Shown piece by piece: positions 58,265-64,000 of a stretch of DNA of 64,000 nucleotides. The notes beneath the pieces were generated by a model. That model was not told the DNA's origin, did not search any database, and worked only from the letters and a program-made list of their open reading frames with translations. Position numbers and translations under genes: made by a program. The stretch is from NCBI GenBank assembly GCA_026120035.1, contig JALRME010000001.1, positions 3,051,909 through 3,115,908 on the forward strand, given 5' to 3'. The number at the start of each line of letters is the position of its first letter. Position 1 is the first letter of the stretch. Source of the DNA: Coleophoma eucalyptorum (taxonomy: Eukaryota > Ascomycota > Leotiomycetes > Helotiales > Dermateaceae).

Positions 58265-60126
58265 TTAAGATCTAATCTCCCACATTCTACATTTTCCAGC
58301 TTCGTTGGCAACCGCCAGACACAGCACATCATTCGCTACTCCAAACGCTGTAGCAGAAATCCTTCCTAGAGGCGTCTCACTGGTAGGCCAGTTCTTGAAT
58401 ACCGTGCAACTCGGCAGATGGATAAGTCTGAGTGCATCTTTCTTCCATCGACTGCTCATGCACAGCACCTGTCCGTCAGGACTGAATGTGAGGTGACTGG
58501 TTGGTGTAGTAAGTTGCATGAGGCGGCGGTTGGGCTCTGGTCGTTCAGGGATGGATATCTGATCTGAGTCCGTTGAGGAGACAAACTTCCTTCGGTCGTA
58601 GATGTTGACTACACCACTCTGCGAGCCTATGACCGTCCAACGGTCACCGCCCAGAGCTTCAGGGCCCTTGGAACCACCAAGAGCAATGACGGTTGCACCA
58701 ATGGATCCATCGTCGTTCCAGCGAGCTAGGAATGAGCGGCTTTCGAGGCTCCACTCTCCAACTTCACCTCCCTTTCCAACAATCGTAAAACCATCCCCAT
58801 TGCTCCACCATGCAAAATCCGCTACTCCATTTTTGCCCTCGATTCGCGCCGATGCAATCCACTGAGTTGTGTTGGCGTCGAGAACATTAACAATTCCACC
58901 ACCCTTCTTTGATGAGCCAACTAGACCCATATAGCGTCCGCAAGGACTAAGCTTGAAGCGCTCCATACTCTTTTGTTCATTTTGTTGTCCATAAATACGC
59001 GTAACCTTTTGAATATTTCCCGAGGGAAGATCCCAGGTGTGAAAATAACGTCTGCGCCCGGCGAAGAAGATCTTATCACCTTTGGGCGTCAAGAATGCGG
59101 AAGTATTGATTGGTGTATGACGAACATGAACTGACGTGAGTAAAGGATTTGGAGTGGGATAGGCGGTAGGGGAAATGTGGTGGAGGTAGAGTGTTGATGC
59201 TGGACCCGAGGAGAGGAGTACTGGATACTCGGGGTGGAAAGATAGTGAAGTAATGGCAGATGGTTGAGTAAGTGGAAGATCTCGTGATCTCTGAACATCG
59301 ATAACTTCTGCTCGCAACTTTATCCTCTTTGTAGAAGATGTCTTCGTAAGAGCGCTCGCATCCTGCAGTAATTTTGCGAGAGGAAGTGTCGATAAGTCCT
59401 TCTCATCCACATCCATATCATCCTCAGAGGCCGATGAATCTGAGCCCGAACCAGCGGAGGATCTCCGGCGACGCTTCGTAGGCCTGCTAGAAGCCCATTC
59501 CGGTACTGGATTTAGACGTTCAAATTGTCGGCGTAATCTCTTAGTATATTCCTTACCACTGACAATATCCTCCGACTCGTTGACTCTCAGCTTTCGTAGC
59601 CTTGGATTTCCAGCTAGCGATACAGCCAATCGATCATCTTCACTGTCTTCCCAAGCCGGCGCATCAACTTCCTCATCGTCGGATTCATCTCGGAGAACCA
59701 AGGCATTTGAAGTCGCAGTTGCAGGTCCTTCGTCGATGAAGAAAAGCTAGAAGAGGTGTGAGTTAGCAACAGCTCGTAATTGACCCCATGCGCAAAAATG
59801 TTACTTACATCGGCGTCATCCATACCCTCTAAGCCCTCTCCTTCTCCGTCTTCGCCCTCAACAACATCCCCTTCTGATTGACTGTCATCGACATCAACAT
59901 CCATCTCCTTGCCCATCTCGGCCTTCCATCCAGCCGCATCACCAAGAACGAGTCTCTCAAACTCATCTTCCTGCGCATCCTTCTCCAGCAGCTCTAGGTC
60001 CTCGCTCTCATCATCGGTCGCAAAATCGCTTCCACTATCATCGTGCACAATCTCTGATGCTTGCGCTGGTGTGGGAGGAGCTTTAGCCCGGCTGGCTGAC
60101 AGCTTTTTCGATCGCTGTCTAGGCAT
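58265..60126 (-). CDS. UTP18: U3 snoRNA-associated protein 18, small-subunit processome WD40 protein
   Basis: Two exons: 60126-59809 and 59746-58265, 599 aa; the join reads GMDDADLFFIDEGPA, a UTP18 hallmark. The N-terminal third is acidic and disordered, with a basic KRRRRSS cluster. The conserved middle (PAWEDSEDD, SGKEYTKRLRRQFERLNP) leads to a WD40 propeller with SLSFHPEYPVLLS, KIFFAGRRRYFHTWDL, FKLSPCGRYMGLVG and HLTFSPDGQVLCM. Utp18 is part of the UtpB complex, binds pre-rRNA-associated U3 snoRNP and recruits the exosome helicase Mtr4 through an N-terminal arch-interacting motif. LFFIDEGPA lies next to the acidic part where that motif is expected. Family call very sure. Confidence 0.93.
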
Positions 60127-61139
60127 TTCGTAGATATGTTGCAAGAGTATACGATTGACAATCTAGCATCTATGGCTATATTGTGTCAGATTTGTGTGCG
60201 CCAAGTGGTTATAGGGAAGCCGAAATGCAGAATTGGCTACGAACACAATAATGTTACCCTGTCGAGCAGCTTTTTGCAGCCGAGTATATTTTTCTTTAGC
60301 GTGAACCTGTAGTTTCTCAGCCTTGCATTAGTGGATTTCCGGTAGACGAGGCTGACGACGCAAGACCATCACAGTCAGCAGCAACTCTCACATCTTTAGG
60401 TTGAATATGTATTCACTGCGTAGATTTCAGAATTACACACTATTTCAAATAATACATTATTATTATTTTATGACATTTGTGACATCCAGATAGTGAACCG
60501 CGACAACTAGATTATAGTAAATCAAGAAGTTTTTCTATAGTTGGTATGGTTAGTTACAGTCACCATTTCTCACAAATAAAAGGAGGAAAGCATAGGTAAA
60601 GCGTTTCAGTCATGTCATCCCACTATAGTCTTTCTACTCATCTATCTACATAAGAGAGTTCAAGTAAAGTTTTAGCAGTGAGGTAGGTACAATATCTTCT
60701 CCTTTCCACATCCCCTATGTCGTACCCATTTCTTTTACTCCAACGATGAACCCCGTCGTCAATTCATGAAGTGGTATCCATCAGACCCAAGCTTGCAATC
60801 AGTCATGAGTCGTGATATGAATCTAGCAAAAAAAAAAAAAAGCAAAAAGGAAACAATTCTCATGATATGAAGTGACAGTCATCATATTAGAAAGCCTGGG
60901 GAATAGCGCCGATCCCCCGGTGGCATGAAATAAAAGAGCAAGTCGAAAGTATGATCCTTGATATGGAACCCATCCCATGAATTAAGAACAAATGAAATAT
61001 GTAGATCCACAAATATGCCCTTCCGAGGACGTACGAGGACAGTAGTAAACGCCCGCGATGAAACATCGTCATATCGTAAATCGTGAATTTTGCAGTAATG
61101 AGAAATACATAAATTTCCCTCTGCTGGGTTCGAGACACG
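60127..61139. other. Intergenic region, UTP18 promoter and 3' end of the next gene
   Basis: These 1013 bp are AT-rich at about 60,410-60,600 and contain an A13-type homopolymer near 60,828-60,840. Minus-strand frames near 60,887-61,435 are extensions around the neighbouring gene and have no recognisable content. Confidence 0.4.
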
Positions 61140-63188
61140 TTATATGCCTGGTCTTCGGACTCCGGTATCTTTCTCTCGTATTTCAGCAAGTCTGTTATCG
61201 AGACGTGAAAGACGAGACTGAAGACTTGGTCCGCCTTCACCAAAGTCAAATGACTCAATAGAGCGACGAGTCTGATGCATGGTAGCAAATGCAGATCTAC
61301 GAACAGTCTGGTTTGCAACCACACCATCTTGGAATAAACGTCGAGGGAATGTGTTTGCGGTTGTCTCGGAAAATGGGGAGCCAAGTCGTGGAATTGCAGG
61401 TCCAAACGTGGCTGATGGTAAAAGTGATGGAGCACCTGATGCTGCCTTTACTCCGTTGTTTGAGGTTGTTGAGGCTTTGTGGAAAGAGGTCATGAGTGAG
61501 GTTGTTGGTTCAGGTGGGTAGTCGAAAAGTCCTGGAATGCGGCTTCGCAGGGCGGCATCTCCAAGACTGAATCCTCTACTCCTGACGCGACGGGAATCTC
61601 GAATGTCGGTACCAAAGAGTTGCTCATTCAAAATGCTTGGTCGGACGACAGCTCCATTTGGACTCATCTCCTCGTCCAAAGCCCGTGTTGCTCTTCTCTT
61701 TTGCGTGTTATTCAAGGATCTAGGTCTGTCAAACCGAACAGGTGATTTCAGTTGTGGTAAGTTGGCATTGTCAGACAGTGTGCGTGGTGGGTCTGATCGA
61801 TCATATGGATGAATATACTTGGAAGAGCTAGGACCATATGTGCGAGCAATAAATGGTGACCCCAAGCGACGGTGACGTCCAAAGTCAGGCACACTATTGC
61901 CGAAGCCCAGGCTCGTGCTCTGAAAGCTAGAGGTTGTTTTGTCGACATTATATGAGGCGTCGAAATCAGCAAGTTTTGCCAGAGGCCCATCCGGCTTCAT
62001 AGACTCGGCAGTGCTAGTGGTTAGAGACAAAGCAATGTCATTTGTATTGAAAGAGGAAGGACGCGAAGGCTCAGGTGTTCTCAATTGAGATCGATTGACG
62101 CCCTTGGTAAAAGGAGTTGGGCTGCGGGACTGCATATGGCGTTGTCGAGGGATCGAGGTGCCATTTGTCTTGCAAAGCTCTCGCAAGTGATTACGGGTCG
62201 AGATACTGGAGTGTGGCCATTGGCCGTAGGTCTTGGGCACTGCTTCCCCTGTTGGGGTGATGCTTCCACTCTTCTCGGTGTCATGTGAAGAAGCTCTTGC
62301 AGGATGAAGCCTAGAGGGACATCGTACCGCAACAACTTGCTTGGGGCCCTTCCATGATCTCTTCGCTTCTCTCGCAACTCTATGGCAAACACCCTCCGGG
62401 GGAACTGCACTTGCCCCAAGTCGGAAAGGGGTTACAGTGGGGTCTTGCAAGTAGACCATGTAGGTGCGCCAGAGGTGCTCAGACATTGCGTTGGACCATG
62501 GAGCATTCTTTCGTGTTTTGCTGCGTAGTTGAGCATTGAGAGGGTCCTCTTGCTTCAAGTACGATGGAGTTACCTCTCTAGTTTTACCCTTTGACACAGG
62601 AGGGAACTGGAAAGGGTCTGCGATATCGGATTCTGGGCTTGTGCAGCTACCGTCGTCAGATGGACGGGAAGCGCGACTGCCACTGTAGAATGAATCGTCA
62701 TCAGAAAAATCAGACATTGATGATTGTGCTGACATAGGTCGATCAAAGTACTCTGGTTCTGATGAGGCGCCCTTGGACCAATCTGGGCGCTGAAGATCTG
62801 AATCCTCCATAAAATGCATTGGAGCTGGTGTCTTTGGAGGTGAAAATAGCCGGGTATCGAACGACGAAGGTGCGAGCAATCCACTTGTTGTAATCGAAAT
62901 GCCCGCGCTGTCTGGCATATCAAAATCCTCGGTTACACTTGGAATCTCAATCGTCGGTATCGGGATATCGGCAGCATTGACAGAGGCAAGAAAGGTCTCG
63001 GTAGGTCCTTCGAAACTTGTCGATACATTTCTACGCTTCAGTCTTAATCGTGTCGGCCGTGGTGGTGAAGGAGGTTGAGGCTCATCTGTTCGGCGAGGTG
63101 GTTCTGGGGTAGTTGGCTCTTCATGATGGAAACGAAAGCCTCGAGGAAGGGTGGCTGAGCCATTTGAATGTATCGTGTTGTTTTCCAT
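61140..63188 (-). CDS. Large, mostly disordered protein of unknown function
   Basis: Single exon from ATG 63188, 682 aa. The protein is rich in Ser, Pro, Thr and Arg, with many SP/TP sites (EPTTPEPP, LFSPPKTPAP, RSPTPF), so it may be a CDK or MAPK target. One compact segment at about residues 235-295 looks conserved: KNAPWSNAMSEHLW, then YMVYLQDPTVTPFRLG, PPEGVCHRVAREAKRSWKG. The C-terminus has a probable coiled coil (LQSRLSRLDNRLAEIRE). I associate this type of segment with uncharacterised ascomycete proteins but can name no function. The frame is open upstream to about 63,270 and a TTCTCAG acceptor at 63243 could bring in a 5' exon, so the start is not fixed. Confidence 0.75.
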   Translation of the reverse strand: MENNTIHSNGSATLPRGFRFHHEEPTTPEPPRRTDEPQPPSPPRPTRLRLKRRNVSTSFEGPTETFLASVNAADIPIPTIEIPSVTEDFDMPDSAGISITTSGLLAPSSFDTRLFSPPKTPAPMHFMEDSDLQRPDWSKGASSEPEYFDRPMSAQSSMSDFSDDDSFYSGSRASRPSDDGSCTSPESDIADPFQFPPVSKGKTREVTPSYLKQEDPLNAQLRSKTRKNAPWSNAMSEHLWRTYMVYLQDPTVTPFRLGASAVPPEGVCHRVAREAKRSWKGPKQVVAVRCPSRLHPARASSHDTEKSGSITPTGEAVPKTYGQWPHSSISTRNHLRELCKTNGTSIPRQRHMQSRSPTPFTKGVNRSQLRTPEPSRPSSFNTNDIALSLTTSTAESMKPDGPLAKLADFDASYNVDKTTSSFQSTSLGFGNSVPDFGRHRRLGSPFIARTYGPSSSKYIHPYDRSDPPRTLSDNANLPQLKSPVRFDRPRSLNNTQKRRATRALDEEMSPNGAVVRPSILNEQLFGTDIRDSRRVRSRGFSLGDAALRSRIPGLFDYPPEPTTSLMTSFHKASTTSNNGVKAASGAPSLLPSATFGPAIPRLGSPFSETTANTFPRRLFQDGVVANQTVRRSAFATMHQTRRSIESFDFGEGGPSLQSRLSRLDNRLAEIREKDTGVRRPGI

Positions 63189-63388
63189 TGACGCGACTGG
63201 AATGTGGTCTTCCGCCACCTGGTGTTGAAGAGATGTAAGGGCTGAGAACAAGTTCTCCCGGCCTTTGGTATCACAATGAGCCTCCGCTCAGCAGGACCAA
63301 GGCTTCGAACACAGCAATATTGTACAATAAGTTGGACTCGATTGCACTGCTTAGGACGTGGAGATGATATCACGTCCGTGGTTTCCAG

Positions 63389-64000
63389 TCAATCGTCGCG
63401 TCTAGAGCTTAGAACGGTGGGACTTCGAACTTGAGTCGATGGCTCCAGCTCGTGCATACGCGTCTTCAAATCGCGAATGCTATTGATAGCACTATTGCCG
63501 ATTCCTTCTGGAATGTAAACTCTCTTGCATCGACCTCGTACGATGATCTCTATTGAGGTGGCTGGGAGGTTGACAAGGTTGTAAGTAAAGCCGGGGAGGT
63601 CTGCAGTCAAATGCGACAGACTGGAGTGAGCGCAATCCTGAGCTTCGACTATGGACGCGCTATCGAGTTGATATCCTCTTTGAATCGCGGTTTGGTGGAA
63701 GGTATAGTCCTCCCCGAAAGCAGTTGAACGTAGAGCTCGAAGGTGACCGCGTCTTGGACCGTGGCTTTCGTCGGTCGCAAGAACTGAACTAGAGGGCTGT
63801 AGCGTGTTCGACTCCCGTGTCCTTAGTCTGCTGAAGAAGAAAAGACGGTCTTCAGTAGAAATGGTAATGGAATGGAACGTAACGACAAAGGAATGAGGAA
63901 TGGAAGTTAGTCGTCAATCGGAGTAAAAGAGCGTGGGGTGGTGGTATGTACACCGCAGGTGAACGACGAACGAATGTTGAAGGTGATGGAGAGCGTGGGA
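63389..64000 (-). CDS. 3' part of an unrecognised gene running off the right edge
   Basis: A minus-strand frame stays open for about 155 codons from a likely acceptor (TTCTTCAG, exon start 63830) to a stop at 63389, with no internal Met until near the end. A GACTAAC branch point (about 63,900) and a GTGTAC donor-like site further upstream fit an intron, so earlier exons would lie at the edge or beyond. The protein includes STAFGEDYTFHQTAIQRGYQ, LPGFTYNLVNLPATSIEIIV and RVYIPEGIGNSAINSIRDL, which look like folded protein. I do not recognise it. It could also be a 5' part of the neighbouring gene. Confidence 0.4.

Noticed and set aside
60828..60840. Poly-A run as a sign of a retroposed copy
   Set aside because: No adjoining gene copy or target-site duplication; a simple homopolymer near a 3' UTR is enough.

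Overview
The window is nuclear DNA from a filamentous ascomycete (Pezizomycotina). The evidence is many short introns (mostly 45-90 bp) with GTRAGT donors, CTRAC branch points and YAG acceptors, plus the gene set. A helotialean Leotiomycete is my best guess from the general look of the proteins, but that is inference. I see no tRNA or rRNA gene, transposon or CRISPR array. All exon joins below were made by eye from splice signals, reading frame and family motifs; none was tested against transcripts.

Region 1 (1-20.3 kb) is housekeeping: the 5' part of the mitochondrial Hsp70 escort protein ZIM17, cullin-3, the inositol phosphosphingolipid phospholipase ISC1, the WDR5-like COMPASS subunit SWD3, the Mago-Y14 partner PYM, a five-exon QCR9, the N-recognin UBR1, a nucleoside hydrolase with an 8-nt microexon, and the spliceosomal RED/IK-like protein. 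Region 2 (21-27 kb) is a divergent pair of glycoside hydrolases, GH31 (alpha-xylosidase-like) and GH78 (alpha-L-rhamnosidase). Neither has a visible signal peptide, which fits intracellular finishing of imported plant cell-wall oligosaccharides. Region 3 (27.6-41 kb) returns to housekeeping: a combined BUB1/MAD3 checkpoint kinase, a small unrecognised gene, AP endonuclease APN1, thiazole synthase THI4 with a clear TPP riboswitch in its leader, and the nucleolar protein POL5.

Region 4 (41.8-57.8 kb) is accessory. It holds an Asp/Glu-racemase/maleate-isomerase-like protein, a short-chain dehydrogenase, a fused tandem nitrilase-fold amidase, two small orphans, a GNAT acetyltransferase, a salicylate-hydroxylase-type FAD monooxygenase, a divergent Zn2Cys6 regulator, an isochorismatase-fold hydrolase and a pyroglutamyl peptidase. 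The monooxygenase, amide hydrolases, isomerase-like protein and linked regulator resemble parts of pathways that break down N-heteroaromatic or amide compounds through maleamate-like intermediates. No ring-cleavage enzyme is present, so the pathway is a hypothesis. Its AT-rich spacers look mutation-worn.

Region 5 (58.2-64 kb) has the small-subunit processome protein UTP18, a long disordered conserved-looking protein, and the 3' part of a gene that runs off the right edge.
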